A DNA stretch of 64,000 nucleotides from Pseudaquidulcibacter saccharophilus (GCF_019455445.1 NZ_JAHWUS010000003.1:62001-126000), one strand, 5' to 3'. Numbered from the stretch's first letter, positions 42,660 through 52,647 are shown. A program made the numbers and translations. Notes: a model not told the origin generated them from the sequence alone.

Positions 42660-45095
42660 ATGAAAAAATCTTATATTTTAAGCGCATCAGTGATGATTAT
42701 GTCACTTGCGGCTGGTGCTGCTTATGCGCAGTCAACAGGTACGGAAACAGTTGAAACTGTTGTTGTAAAAGGTACTCGCAACGTTGGTATTTTACAAAAA
42801 GAAACTGGTATCAAAACTAAAGTTACTATTGACCAAACTATGATTTCTCAAGCATCAGCTGGTCAAACAATTGCTGATATTCTTAATACCGTTCCAGGAT
42901 ATAACTTCACCAACAATGACCCATATGGTTCATCTGGCGGTACAATCACTATGCGTGGTATTTCTGGCGATAAGGTTTCTTTGACATTTGACGGCGCCCA
43001 ACTTAACGACGCTGGTAACTATGCAATCTACACCAACCAATTGCTTGAGCCTGAATTGATTTGTAAGGCTTCTGTAAACACTGGTGCAACTGACATCGAC
43101 TCTTTGACTGGTTCTGCAATCGGCGGTACTGTTAACTTCTCAACTTGTAAACCAAATGACAAATTTGGTGGCGTTTTGAAATATACTGGTGGTGACTGGA
43201 ACTTTAAAAACGCTTTCGCTCGTGTTGATTCTGGTAAAATTGGCCCTTGGGGTACAAAAGCATATATCGCTTACACAGACCAATCATACAGCACTTGGAC
43301 CCGTGAAGCTATTGATGACCCTAAACTAACTAAACAACAAGCTAACTTCTTGGTTCATCAAGATTTGTTTGGCAATGGCTCATTTGTTAGCCTAGCTGGT
43401 CACTACAACAAAAACCGTAACATTTTTTACAGCGCTTATAGCAAAGCAGCTTTGTTCGGAACGCCTACTGCGACTAGTGGTTATGACTGGAACGGTGCAT
43501 CTCTAACCAGCATTAACCCATCTGACACTGGGAACCTTCGCGGTAAATCTAAATGGGTTTTCTCTGACAAGCTAACTTTGACTGTTGACCCTACTTACCA
43601 ATACACAATGGCAACTGGTGGTTCTACTACAACCATGAGCGAAACCGATGCAACTCTTTGCGGTAGCCACTATGGTACTGCTGGTTGCGGTGTTGACCTT
43701 AACAAAAACGGAACAATTGCTTCTTCTCAAACAAGCAAATTGTACCAAGGTAACATTACAAACACCAACCGTTTCTCTATCACATCTTCATTGATTTATG
43801 ATTTTGCTGAAAACCAAAGAGTTCGTTTGGGTGCTTCTTATGAAAACGCTCGTACCCGTCAAACTGGTGAGCGCGTTGTTCTTAATGCTGATGGTTCTAC
43901 ACCTGCAGTATTTGGCGCAAAAGATAAAGAATATCTTGCGATTATCGATAATGATGGCAACGTAAACCAAAGACGTAACCGTTATTCAAAAGCAATGGTA
44001 AATGTATTCTCTGCTGAATATATCGGTGGTTTCTTGGAAGAAAAATTGTTTGCAACTGCTGCGGTTAGATTCCAAAAAATGGAACGTGACTTGAACCAAT
44101 ATTGCTATTCTAAAAACGATGGTACCGGTTCATTCTCTCCATATTGCTCAAGCGAAAAAGCAACACTTGTAAGCACTACACCAGAAGGCTACAAGCTTGT
44201 TACTTTGGCGTCAAAAGGTACTACTTTGTATGTTGCTCCTTACAGCAAAGATTACAGCTTTGATAAAACTCTTTTCAACGCTGGTCTAACCTATAAAGTT
44301 ACTCCTGCTGATCAAGTTTATGGTAACTTCTCGCAAGCAATGTCTTCTCCAAAAACAGACAATTACTATGCGATTAAGATTAACCCAACTACTCTTGTTG
44401 CAACTGTTTCTAACCCTTCACCAGAAGTTAATAACTCTTTTGAACTTGGTTATCGTCATACCAACAATAACCTTTATGCAACTGCGACTATTTACTATGC
44501 AAAAGACAAAGATCGTCTTGTAAGCGCATATGATGAAGCACTTGGACAAACAATTGACACCAACGTTGGTGACGTTGTTCGTACAGGTTTCGAAGCACAA
44601 GCAAGCTATAAAGTGCTTCCAAACTTCTCACTTAACGCAAGCTACACATATACAAATGCAGAAATGCAAAACGATATGCCTAGCTCTAAAGCAGGTGCAA
44701 CACTTCCAACCAAAGGAAAACAATTGGTTGAGACACCTAAAAATATGGCTACCTTTGGTATGACATATGACTTTGCTTCTCAACTACACTTCAACTTGAA
44801 TGGTAAATATGTTGGTGAACGCTTCTCAACCTACGTGAATGATGATGCGGCTCCTGAATACACTGTTTGGAGTGGTTCTCTTCGTTATGACTTCATGCCA
44901 ACCCGTCCAGGTACCTACCTTCAGGTTAACGTTGTGAACTTGTTTGACACCAAATATCTTGGTTCAATCAACAACAAACAAAACACTGCTTTGGGTATCC
45001 TACGTTCAGACGGCACTACCGAAGCTGCTGCTACACCTACATTCTATGCTGGTGCGCCGCGTACATTCCAAGTTGGTGTTCGTACTACTTTCTAA
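42660..45095 (+). CDS. TonB-dependent outer-membrane receptor
   Basis: 811 residues from ATG 42660, preceded by GGGAAG; an earlier in-frame TTG would destroy the signal peptide. Signal peptide MKKSYILSASVMIMSL...AAYAQ. TonB-box-like ETVVVKGTR. Plug domain with ADILNTVPGYNFTNN and GGTITMRGISGDKVSLTFDG. A 22-stranded barrel is expected, ending in a terminal Phe. Codon use (GCT, ACT, AAC, CGT) differs from most neighbours and suggests high expression. The Pho-like box upstream and phoD downstream suggest uptake of a phosphorylated compound; that is inference. Confidence 0.88.
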   Translation: MKKSYILSASVMIMSLAAGAAYAQSTGTETVETVVVKGTRNVGILQKETGIKTKVTIDQTMISQASAGQTIADILNTVPGYNFTNNDPYGSSGGTITMRGISGDKVSLTFDGAQLNDAGNYAIYTNQLLEPELICKASVNTGATDIDSLTGSAIGGTVNFSTCKPNDKFGGVLKYTGGDWNFKNAFARVDSGKIGPWGTKAYIAYTDQSYSTWTREAIDDPKLTKQQANFLVHQDLFGNGSFVSLAGHYNKNRNIFYSAYSKAALFGTPTATSGYDWNGASLTSINPSDTGNLRGKSKWVFSDKLTLTVDPTYQYTMATGGSTTTMSETDATLCGSHYGTAGCGVDLNKNGTIASSQTSKLYQGNITNTNRFSITSSLIYDFAENQRVRLGASYENARTRQTGERVVLNADGSTPAVFGAKDKEYLAIIDNDGNVNQRRNRYSKAMVNVFSAEYIGGFLEEKLFATAAVRFQKMERDLNQYCYSKNDGTGSFSPYCSSEKATLVSTTPEGYKLVTLASKGTTLYVAPYSKDYSFDKTLFNAGLTYKVTPADQVYGNFSQAMSSPKTDNYYAIKINPTTLVATVSNPSPEVNNSFELGYRHTNNNLYATATIYYAKDKDRLVSAYDEALGQTIDTNVGDVVRTGFEAQASYKVLPNFSLNASYTYTNAEMQNDMPSSKAGATLPTKGKQLVETPKNMATFGMTYDFASQLHFNLNGKYVGERFSTYVNDDAAPEYTVWSGSLRYDFMPTRPGTYLQVNVVNLFDTKYLGSINNKQNTALGILRSDGTTEAAATPTFYAGAPRTFQVGVRTTF

Positions 45096-45120
45096 TTTAA
45101 TCCCACGGATTAATAACAAG

Positions 45121-45148
45121 GGGCGGCGGGTAATCTGCCGCCCTTTTT
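45121..45148 (+). terminator. Terminator of the TonB receptor gene
   Basis: GGGCGGC (45121-45127), 9-nt loop, GCCGCCC (45137-45143), then TTTTTG. It makes the receptor and phoD separate transcripts. One GTCAT word lies at 45166-45170, too little to call a second Pho box. Confidence 0.88.
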
Positions 45149-45248
45149 GTTTGCATCATTACAATGTCATAATTTTTGCAATAAAATTGCGCTATTGATT
45201 TGAAATTACGTAAAAACCTTTTATGTTTTTATGAAAAGGTGGGCTTAT

Positions 45249-46838
45249 ATGGACAAACATACTTTATTGGTTAACAGGCGTCGTTTTTTATCTGGTCTTG
45301 CATTTTCTGCGGCTGCTGGGGCAACCTTGGTTCCTTGGCGCGGTTCGGCATATGCGGCGGCACCAAAATTTACATCTGATCCATTCTCTTTAGGTGTGGC
45401 ATCGGGGGATCCATCACAAGAAGGCTTTGTTTTATGGACACGCCTTGCGCCAAACCCACTAGAAGTGCAGGCATTTACCCAAGAGCTTGTCGAAGTAAAT
45501 GTGGAGGTTGCAACCGACCCAACCTTTAAAAATATTGTCCGTCGTCAAACCGAAATTGCCCGCCCTGATATGGCGCATTCGGTTCATGCTGAAATTTATG
45601 GTCTTGCCCCAAATCGCCAATATTTTTACCGCTTTAATTGTGGTGGTGTCGCAAGCCCAGTTGGACGGGTAAAAACCACGCCAATGTTAGGTGCGGATTT
45701 TGATAAATTAAAATTCGCATGGACATCATGCGCCCATTATGAACAAGGCTATTATACTGGTTATGCCGATATTGCCGACCAAAACCCTGATTTGATCCTT
45801 GGTCTTGGTGACTATATTTACGAGGTTTCGTATGGTCCGCAATTGCGCCGTATGCCTGTCAATGAGGCGTTCACACTTGATGAATACCGCCTTATTCACG
45901 CACTAACCAAAACCGATAAGGATTTGCAACGCGCGCACCAAGTGGCACCGTGGCTTTTCATTTGGGATGACCATGAGGTTGCCAATGATTATCAAGGTGA
46001 TTTTGGTGAAACCCGCCCTGTGAATGATGAAAAACGCTTTGTTGAGCGTAAATATAATGCCTACAAAGCATTCTTTGAACATATTCCGCTTCGTTCACGC
46101 TCACGCTTTGATGCGTCAAACCATATGCGTATTTATGGGCAATCTATCTATGGCAATTTGGTTGAGTTCACTTTGCTTGATACCCGCCAATATCGTGCGC
46201 GCGCTGCGTGTCCGACCCCAGGCCGTTTCGAAGCCGAGGTGGTTTCACGCGCAACCTGTACTGAATTACAAGATCAAAACCGTACTATTTTGGGTGCTGC
46301 ACAAGAGCGTTTTGTTAATGAGAACATGATGCGCGGCATCGCAAAATGGGACATCTTGGTGCAGCCAACATTGTTTAGCACGATTTTCCAAAAAACCTCA
46401 AAAGGTGATGATGGTGCGTTTAATGAAGGTTGGTCTGGCTTTGAACCTGCACGCCAAAAATTGATTGACGCAATTCAGAAGCGTCAAAAACAGGCGCAAT
46501 GTGTTGTGATTGGTGGTGATATGCACGCATTCTTTGCCTCTGATGTTAAGGCTAATTATGCGGACCAAAAATCAGAAACCGTTGCGGTGGAATTTGTTGG
46601 TGGCTCGATAACCTCAAAATCATATAATTATGATCGCTTTATGAAGATGCTTCCTGATAACCCACATATCAAATTCTTTGATGACCGGGTTAATGGTTAT
46701 GGTCTGGTTGAGGTTGATAAACAAAAAATGGATGTTAAACTTCGCGCCACCCCAAGCACTTGGGATAAAAGCGCGAAATATTTCAATTTGAAACATTATG
46801 TGGTTGAACGCGGTGCTAACCGCCTTAATGAAGTATAG
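45249..46838 (+). CDS. phoD: PhoD-type alkaline phosphatase / phosphodiesterase
   Basis: 529 residues from ATG 45249, set by AGGTGGG at 45236-45242; an ATG six codons earlier overlaps that site. Twin-arginine signal NRRRFLSGLAFSAAAGA, so export is folded and cofactor-loaded. Metal-site blocks are WTSCAHYEQGYYTGY, LGLGDYIYEVSYG, WDDHEVANDYQG and VVIGGDMHAFFASDV. The enzyme (Ca/Fe type) frees phosphate from esters in the periplasm under phosphate limitation. The GIN-domain gene begins 8 bp after its stop. Confidence 0.92.
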   Translation: MDKHTLLVNRRRFLSGLAFSAAAGATLVPWRGSAYAAAPKFTSDPFSLGVASGDPSQEGFVLWTRLAPNPLEVQAFTQELVEVNVEVATDPTFKNIVRRQTEIARPDMAHSVHAEIYGLAPNRQYFYRFNCGGVASPVGRVKTTPMLGADFDKLKFAWTSCAHYEQGYYTGYADIADQNPDLILGLGDYIYEVSYGPQLRRMPVNEAFTLDEYRLIHALTKTDKDLQRAHQVAPWLFIWDDHEVANDYQGDFGETRPVNDEKRFVERKYNAYKAFFEHIPLRSRSRFDASNHMRIYGQSIYGNLVEFTLLDTRQYRARAACPTPGRFEAEVVSRATCTELQDQNRTILGAAQERFVNENMMRGIAKWDILVQPTLFSTIFQKTSKGDDGAFNEGWSGFEPARQKLIDAIQKRQKQAQCVVIGGDMHAFFASDVKANYADQKSETVAVEFVGGSITSKSYNYDRFMKMLPDNPHIKFFDDRVNGYGLVEVDKQKMDVKLRATPSTWDKSAKYFNLKHYVVERGANRLNEV

Positions 46839-46846
46839 GTGTCATT

Positions 46847-47716
46847 ATGAAAAAAGTGGTTTTTACGTCTGTTATTGCGATGTCATTGATTGCCGGGTCA
46901 GCTTTTGCTGGTCCTCGTCCACAGATTCTTGATATTCGTGGATTTGTTGGGGTTCTTGAATATCGAACTTCTGGGCATGACGAATTATCACTTGAAATCA
47001 AACAGGGGCGTAAAATCCGCGCCAATGCGATTGCTTTTTCCAAAGGTATGCTTGTTACCTCGGATATTGGTCGCATTAATAATATCTCTTGTGAAAAACG
47101 TGGCAATGACCAGATTTTGAAAATTAATGGTCAAAAATACTATCCAGAAGACTTGCCAAAAATTATTGCCAAGGGATCAGACCGTGATGGCCTGCGCATT
47201 AAAAATAGTGAAATTTCCGTGCGCGCCGGCGATGTTGGTGGTGCCGCCATTGAAGTAAGTGGTTGCGGTGACATTATTATTGGCAATGTTAAAAACAGCC
47301 TTGAACTTAACGGAAGTGGTTCTGGGGATTTTATGGCACGTGATGTCGGCAAAGATGCACTTGTTGATATCTCTGGTTCTGGTGATGTTAAACTTGGACG
47401 GGTTGGCAATTTCCTAAGCCTTAATCTTTCTGGCTCTGGTGATAGTGAAGTTGGCGATATTCAGGGACGTGCAAATGTTGATGTGTCTGGTTCGGGTAAC
47501 GTTGAAATTGCATCAGCAAAAGATTTGCAATTACAGGCTTCTGGCTCCGGTGATATAAAGGTTAAAGGCGGCAAGGGGGCAATTAATGCGCGCTTGTCTG
47601 GTTCTGGCGATATTGAATATCGCGGCACTGCGGTAAATCCGGTCGTGCGCTCTTATGGCTCTGGTGAAGTAAAATTCAACAATATTTCCGGCGCTTCTGA
47701 TATCAGAAATAATTAA
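46847..47716 (+). CDS. Secreted GIN-domain (DUF2807-like) beta-repeat protein
   Basis: 289 residues with signal peptide MKKVVFTSVIAMSLIAGSAFA. From about residue 135 the chain is built of ~20-residue repeats each carrying SGSGD or a variant (GSGSGDF, SGSGDVKL, SGSGDSEV, SGSGNVEI, SGSGDIKV, SGSGDIEY), which fits the right-handed beta-helix of head-GIN/DUF2807 domains. Some members are called putative auto-transporter adhesins. It lies 8 bp after phoD and may be co-transcribed, so a link to phosphate stress is possible but unproven. Confidence 0.75.
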   Translation: MKKVVFTSVIAMSLIAGSAFAGPRPQILDIRGFVGVLEYRTSGHDELSLEIKQGRKIRANAIAFSKGMLVTSDIGRINNISCEKRGNDQILKINGQKYYPEDLPKIIAKGSDRDGLRIKNSEISVRAGDVGGAAIEVSGCGDIIIGNVKNSLELNGSGSGDFMARDVGKDALVDISGSGDVKLGRVGNFLSLNLSGSGDSEVGDIQGRANVDVSGSGNVEIASAKDLQLQASGSGDIKVKGGKGAINARLSGSGDIEYRGTAVNPVVRSYGSGEVKFNNISGASDIRNN

Positions 47717-47728
47717 TTCGAGGATAAA

Positions 47729-48739
47729 TTGAGCAATAAAATCCGTATCCCTGCTGAGTGGGAAGAACACCGCGCTATCTGGACTTGTTGGCCTTCTGAC
47801 AAGGAATTATGGCTCGAAGATATTGAACCGGCACGTGCCGAAATTGCCGCCATGATAAAGGCGCTAATTACGCCGCATAATGGTAAGTTTGATAAGGTCA
47901 AACTATTGGTAAGCGGCGAAGAAGCCTTTTCAAGCGCGCGCGCGGCATTGCCAGAAGCTGTTGAGATTTTTGAGATTCCATTTGGTGATATTTGGCTTCG
48001 TGATACTGGTCCAATCTTTGCCAAAGATGGCGATAACAATATTGCCTTATGCTTTGGCTTTAATGGTTGGGGCGGTAAATATGTGCTTGATTATGATGAT
48101 GAAGTAAATGGCAAACTTGCCAATGCCGCTTTGGTGCAATCTGAAAACATTGAAATGGTTTTAGAGGGTGGCTCAATTGACGGAAACGGGCAGGGGGTTT
48201 TCCTAACCACTACTCAATGCTTGTTGAATAAAAACCGTAATCCACAATTGTCAAAAGCGGATATTGAAACTTTATTTGTTGAAAATCTTGGCATGACGCA
48301 AATGATATGGCTGGGCGATGGTCTATTAAATGACCATACAGACGGGCATATTGATAATATTGCGCGCTTTGTGGGTGAACGGACAATTATTTGCCAGGCG
48401 CCGGTTGATAATGACCCAAACCAAGAAGTTTTGGACAAAATCTATAATGATTTATGCGCGGCACGTGATGAATTTGGTAATGGGTTTGAAGTCATTCGTG
48501 CACCTTCACCGGGTAAAGTTACCGATGAAGATGGCAAGATTATTCCGGCATCACACATGAATTTTATTATTGGTAACGGCAGTGTGGTCATGCCGCATTA
48601 CGGAACCCCAAGTGCTGATGCGGCATTAAAGGTTTTGGCGGAATGTTTTCCAAACCATAAGATTATTGGCATAAAGGCGGAGGCGGTTTTAACCGGCGGT
48701 GGCTCTTTCCACTGTATCACGCAACAAGAACCGCTTTAA
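47729..48739 (+). CDS. aguA: Agmatine deiminase
   Basis: 336 residues from TTG 47729, supported by GAGG at 47720-47723. Family blocks are PAEWEEHRAIWTCWPSDKELW, IWLRDTGPIF, LEGGSIDGNGQGVFLTT, DGHIDNIARFVG, and the catalytic cysteine in GGGSFHCITQQEP. It hydrolyses agmatine to N-carbamoylputrescine and ammonia in polyamine synthesis. The usual partner, N-carbamoylputrescine amidase, is not in the window. A peptidylarginine-deiminase relative is an alternative, but the GGGSFHCITQQ signature favours AguA. Confidence 0.92.
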   Translation: MSNKIRIPAEWEEHRAIWTCWPSDKELWLEDIEPARAEIAAMIKALITPHNGKFDKVKLLVSGEEAFSSARAALPEAVEIFEIPFGDIWLRDTGPIFAKDGDNNIALCFGFNGWGGKYVLDYDDEVNGKLANAALVQSENIEMVLEGGSIDGNGQGVFLTTTQCLLNKNRNPQLSKADIETLFVENLGMTQMIWLGDGLLNDHTDGHIDNIARFVGERTIICQAPVDNDPNQEVLDKIYNDLCAARDEFGNGFEVIRAPSPGKVTDEDGKIIPASHMNFIIGNGSVVMPHYGTPSADAALKVLAECFPNHKIIGIKAEAVLTGGGSFHCITQQEPL

Positions 48740-48816
48740 AATCAATAATTAACAAATTTCGATTATATGTCACTTTTGATAGGTTAAAAGCGTATTATTT
48801 TCGAAAGGTGTTGAAA

Positions 48817-49365
48817 ATGATTAGAAGGCGCGAAATTATTGGTTCCTTGGGGCTTTCTGCATTGGGTCTTTCGACAATAATGGGGGCCTTAACGTCATGT
48901 GCGCGTGATCCGGCGGCAAAATTAATAACCAAAATGATGCCTGATATGGACGTGAAAACCATTGATGGCAAAACCATAAACTTCACGAAATTGGGTAAAC
49001 CAGTAATCGTTCACTTTTTTGGCCTTTGGTGTCCGACCTGTGCTAAGGATGAACCATACTGGCGTGAGGCAATTTTGCATGTCAAAAAACTTGGTATAGA
49101 AATTATCGAAGTTCATGTTGGTAAAGTCCCTAGTAATTTTGGTTCAATTAATGAATGGTACGCAAAATTACCTCCTGAATATCAATTGACCACAATTTAT
49201 GACGAGGACCGCAAATTAACCGATGCAATTGGCATCCCCGGAACCCCTTCAACTTTGATATTAAATGACAAGGGAAAAATTATCGACCATGCGTGGGCTT
49301 TGAAATCTAGCCGAACCGCAAGATTATTTTCCCGCAAAGTTATGGATATTTTAAAATTATATTGA
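48817..49365 (+). CDS. TlpA-like thioredoxin-fold lipoprotein
   Basis: 182 residues. ATG 48817 is favoured by AAAGG at 48804-48808. Signal with basic MIRRRE, hydrophobic core and lipobox ALTSC. Thioredoxin-fold domain with active site WCPTC in VHFFGLWCPTCAKDEP and the cis-proline loop GIPGTPSTLILNDKGK. It probably reduces or exchanges disulfides in the periplasm (cytochrome maturation or a stress role). A second TlpA-type gene follows 67 bp later. Confidence 0.82.
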   Translation: MIRRREIIGSLGLSALGLSTIMGALTSCARDPAAKLITKMMPDMDVKTIDGKTINFTKLGKPVIVHFFGLWCPTCAKDEPYWREAILHVKKLGIEIIEVHVGKVPSNFGSINEWYAKLPPEYQLTTIYDEDRKLTDAIGIPGTPSTLILNDKGKIIDHAWALKSSRTARLFSRKVMDILKLY

Positions 49366-49432
49366 TGTTTCATGTCTTGAAATATGAATAATATTTTCCT
49401 ATTTTAAGAGTAGGAAATTCACAGGATTAATA

Positions 49433-49999
49433 ATGACCCAAAATTCAAACAAATTATCACGCCGTACCGTTTTGGCGGCGGGTGCGGTTTTACCATTACT
49501 TGCAACTGGTACAGCAATGGCCGGTGATAGACCAACTACTTTTGCTGGCGTTGGTAAAAAAGCCCCTGCATTCTCTGCGCCTTTGCGCGGTGGCGGTACT
49601 TTTAGCAATAAGAACTTTGCCGGCAAGGTAACAATTGTTGAATTTTTTGGTCTATGGTGCCCTGATTGTATGGCAGATGCCCCAAATGTTGCCGAACTTG
49701 CAGGGCTTGTTCGCGCAACGCCGGGCGTGCAGTTTGTAGCAATACATACACGCGGTCGTTATGGCCGTTGGGGTAGCCTTGATAATTTCTTCAAAGAAAA
49801 GGGCTATTCGTATCCGGTTGCGATTGATGATGATTCTGCGGTTTATAAGGCATTCGGAATTCAATGGGTTCCATCATATCTAATTATTGATGCGAACGGC
49901 GTCGTCCGTGACTTTACAACTGATCTTGGTGTAAGTGGCTTGGGTGCAAAGGGTCTTTTGGCGCGCGCATTGAAATTTAAACAGCACAAACCAAAATAA
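49433..49999 (+). CDS. TlpA-like thioredoxin-fold protein with Tat-type signal
   Basis: 188 residues. N-terminal SRRTVLAAGAVLPLL resembles a twin-arginine signal, cleavage near AMAG. Redoxin domain with WCPDC in VEFFGLWCPDCMADAP and GIQWVPSYLIIDANG near the end. It resembles its upstream neighbour in plan, though the sequences have diverged. The electron donor is probably a DsbD/CcdA-type protein not seen here. Substrate unknown. Confidence 0.82.
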   Translation: MTQNSNKLSRRTVLAAGAVLPLLATGTAMAGDRPTTFAGVGKKAPAFSAPLRGGGTFSNKNFAGKVTIVEFFGLWCPDCMADAPNVAELAGLVRATPGVQFVAIHTRGRYGRWGSLDNFFKEKGYSYPVAIDDDSAVYKAFGIQWVPSYLIIDANGVVRDFTTDLGVSGLGAKGLLARALKFKQHKPK

Positions 50000-50054
50000 A
50001 GTCACAATTATAATTATAAACGCGAATTACCGGGACAATCAGGGGTAATATTTT

Positions 50055-50681
50055 TTGACAACGCATCATGTAAAAACCTCAGTTCTTTTGAATGAGCTGA
50101 AAGAATCGTTTCAAGGTGACGTTGAAATTACCGTGAGTGAGGTTCTACGCAGGTTAGATGGGCGTGCGTTTGGTCTGTTGTTGTTCATACTTGCGGCGCC
50201 AAATTGTATTCCCAATATTCCTGGTATTTCAACAATTTTTGGAACATTATTGATTGCGCCGGCATTGCAAATGATTTTTGGTGCAGGGCAAATATGGCTT
50301 CCTAAAAAAGTTCGCGAATATAAAATTGAGCCTACAAATTTTCGCAACACAATTATAAAAACCGTACCGATTCTTGAAAAAATCGAAAAATGGATAAAGC
50401 CAAGGCTTGAGTTTTTAACCGAAAAGCCAGTTTCGATTTTTTTAGGCGTTCAGGTTTTGATTTTGGCGGTAATTTTACTTTTGCCGATTCCGTTTGCTAA
50501 TTTTGTCCCTGGCCTAAGCATTGCATTCCTCGCACTCGGCTTATTGCAGCGTGACGGGGTTTTGATAATCATTTCTTTTTTATTGTTTTTATTAAGTTTC
50601 TTCTTTACTTATATTGGCGTTGTTGCTGGCGTTGCGGCATTAAAAGGGGTTTATAACGCGATTTTTGGCATTTTCAGCTAA
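50055..50681 (+). CDS. ExoD-family membrane protein
   Basis: 208 residues from a TTG at 50055 with GGGG at 50042-50045. Pattern VSEVLRRLDGRAFGLLLFILAAPNCIPNIPG matches the ExoD family. Three or four further hydrophobic segments follow, ending FFFTYIGVVAGVAALKG. ExoD was named for exopolysaccharide production and alkali tolerance in Sinorhizobium; its molecular role is unclear. It is a single gene between the thioredoxins and proA. Confidence 0.8.
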   Translation: MTTHHVKTSVLLNELKESFQGDVEITVSEVLRRLDGRAFGLLLFILAAPNCIPNIPGISTIFGTLLIAPALQMIFGAGQIWLPKKVREYKIEPTNFRNTIIKTVPILEKIEKWIKPRLEFLTEKPVSIFLGVQVLILAVILLLPIPFANFVPGLSIAFLALGLLQRDGVLIIISFLLFLLSFFFTYIGVVAGVAALKGVYNAIFGIFS

Positions 50682-50753
50682 ACTTTTGCGCCCCCATTAA
50701 TTGCAAATATATTTAGATGGCTTTATACGAAGATATAAACTTCGGCAGGCAAA

Positions 50754-52046
50754 ATGACGGACACAATTGCAAAATCACAAGTAAATGAATTGAACATTGA
50801 TGCGCTATCGCTTTCGATGGGGCAGCGCGCGAAACGTGCCGCCAAAATTCTTGCCGCCAGTAATTGTGAAGCACGCTCAAAAGCGCTTGCTTTGATGGCG
50901 CAGCAGGTCCGCGCCGCCAAAGACGAAATTCTTGCTGCCAATAGTGAAGATGTGACACGCGCAATTGCCGATAAATTATCACCGGCAATGATTGATCGCC
51001 TAAAGCTTGACGCTAATCGCCTTGAGGCAATTGCCAAAGGGCTTGAAGAAATGTCTGCACAAGGTGACAAGGTGGGCAATGTAATCGAAGAATGGACCAG
51101 ACCTAACGGCCTTGTAATGCAAAAAGTGCGCATTCCAATCGGCACAATTGGCATTATTTATGAAAGCCGTCCGAATGTTACCGCAGATGCGGGTGGACTA
51201 TGCGTTCGTTCTGGAAATAGCGTGATTTTGCGTGGTGGTTCTGATGCCTTTAAAAGCTCGACTGCGATTGCTAATGCATTGCGCGCTGGCTTAAAAGCCG
51301 CAGGTTTGCCAGAAGATGCCATCCAATTCGTACCAACAACCGACCGCGCAATGGTTGGCGAAATGTTAAAGGGTATGGGCGGCAATATTGATATGATTGT
51401 TCCGCGCGGTGGTAAGTCACTTGTGGCACGTGTTCAAAACGAGGCCAAAGTTCCCGTGCTTTCACATCTTGATGGTATCAACCATACCTATATCCATAAA
51501 TCTGCGGATGAGAAAAAGGCAATCGAGGTTACATTGAATGCCAAGATGCGCCGCACTGGTATTTGTGGCGCAACTGAAACCCTTTTGATTGATGAAGAGA
51601 TTGCGGGCGATTATTTGCCAGAGCTTGCCTTTGCATTATCTCAAGGTGGCTGTGAATTGCGTGGTTGCCCAAAGGCGCGTGCAATTATCCCAATGGGTGT
51701 TGCCAATGATGATGATTGGAATACCGAATATCTTGCACCAATTTTATCGGTAAAGATTGTTGAAGACATTAACGAGGCAATCACCCATATTGCAGAGCAT
51801 GGTTCTGGTCATACTGATGCAATTATTGCCGAGGATTTGGCAGCCGCCAATAAATTCCTTGCCGAAGTAGATAGCGCAATTGTGATGCATAATACTTCTA
51901 CACAATATGCCGATGGTGGTGAGTTTGGCTTTGGCGGTGAAATTGGCATTGGAACCGGTCGGTTGCATGCGCGCGGCCCAGTTGGTGCAGAGGGGCTAAC
52001 GACCTATAAATATGTGGTTCGCGGCGCCGGACAGGTGAGACCATAA
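50754..52046 (+). CDS. proA: Gamma-glutamyl phosphate reductase
   Basis: 430 residues. Blocks include VRIPIGTIGIIYESRPNVTADAGGLC, GNSVILRGGSDAFKSS, MIVPRGGKSLVARVQ, and the catalytic cysteine in MRRTGICGATETLL. It reduces glutamyl-5-phosphate to the semialdehyde for proline synthesis, opposing the PutA pathway encoded upstream. It precedes nadD by 4 bp, an order seen in alphaproteobacteria; proB is not in the window. Confidence 0.96.
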   Translation: MTDTIAKSQVNELNIDALSLSMGQRAKRAAKILAASNCEARSKALALMAQQVRAAKDEILAANSEDVTRAIADKLSPAMIDRLKLDANRLEAIAKGLEEMSAQGDKVGNVIEEWTRPNGLVMQKVRIPIGTIGIIYESRPNVTADAGGLCVRSGNSVILRGGSDAFKSSTAIANALRAGLKAAGLPEDAIQFVPTTDRAMVGEMLKGMGGNIDMIVPRGGKSLVARVQNEAKVPVLSHLDGINHTYIHKSADEKKAIEVTLNAKMRRTGICGATETLLIDEEIAGDYLPELAFALSQGGCELRGCPKARAIIPMGVANDDDWNTEYLAPILSVKIVEDINEAITHIAEHGSGHTDAIIAEDLAAANKFLAEVDSAIVMHNTSTQYADGGEFGFGGEIGIGTGRLHARGPVGAEGLTTYKYVVRGAGQVRP

Positions 52047-52050
52047 TTAT

Positions 52051-52647
52051 ATGAAACGAAACTACCCGCTTGCATACCCGGGACAGAAAATAGGTCTCCT
52101 TGGCGGGTCTTTTGATCCTGCGCATGCTGGCCATTTGCATGTTGCCGAAACTGCGCGCGCACTTTTGGGGTTGGATTTCGTTTGGTGGCTTGTAAGCCCG
52201 CAAAACCCATTGAAAAAAAATTCTTCACCACTTAGCAGCCGCCTGAAATCGGCAAAGTCGGTTGCGCGTGGTTCAAGAATGGTGGTGACAACCATCGAAA
52301 GCGACTTGAAAACCCAATACACTTTGGACACATTAAAGGCGTTAAAGCTACGCTATAAGGGTGTTAATTTTGTATGGCTTATGGGTGGCGATAATCTTGG
52401 CGGGTTCGAGCATTGGCGCGGTTGGAAAGAGATTGTCAATGAAGTGCCAATTTGTGTGGTTTCACGCCCAACCGCGGGACCAAAAGCAAGATTAGGGCGT
52501 ATGGCGCGGCATTTTGCAGGTAAACGCCTTCCGCTTAGCAAGGCAAAACTTGTTGCCACTGATCCGCCGCCGACTTGGGTTTATATTCCGGCGCGGTTTA
52601 ATCCATTATCATCAACTGCACTACGGGCGCATGGGAAAAAGGCGTAA
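52051..52647 (+). CDS. nadD: Nicotinate-nucleotide adenylyltransferase
   Basis: 198 residues. The nucleotidyltransferase start is GLLGGSFDPAHAGHLHVAETA, with the ATP-binding HxGH as HAGH; WWLVSPQNPLK, VWLMGGDNLGGFEHWRGWKEI and the end region STALRAHGK also fit. It makes deamido-NAD from nicotinate mononucleotide. No rsfS follows, although proA-nadD-rsfS is common. The next gene is 240 bp away. Confidence 0.92.
   Translation: MKRNYPLAYPGQKIGLLGGSFDPAHAGHLHVAETARALLGLDFVWWLVSPQNPLKKNSSPLSSRLKSAKSVARGSRMVVTTIESDLKTQYTLDTLKALKLRYKGVNFVWLMGGDNLGGFEHWRGWKEIVNEVPICVVSRPTAGPKARLGRMARHFAGKRLPLSKAKLVATDPPPTWVYIPARFNPLSSTALRAHGKKA

Noticed and set aside
45144-45248. Second Pho box before phoD
   Set aside because: Only one GTCAT half-site is present; the partner repeat is missing.
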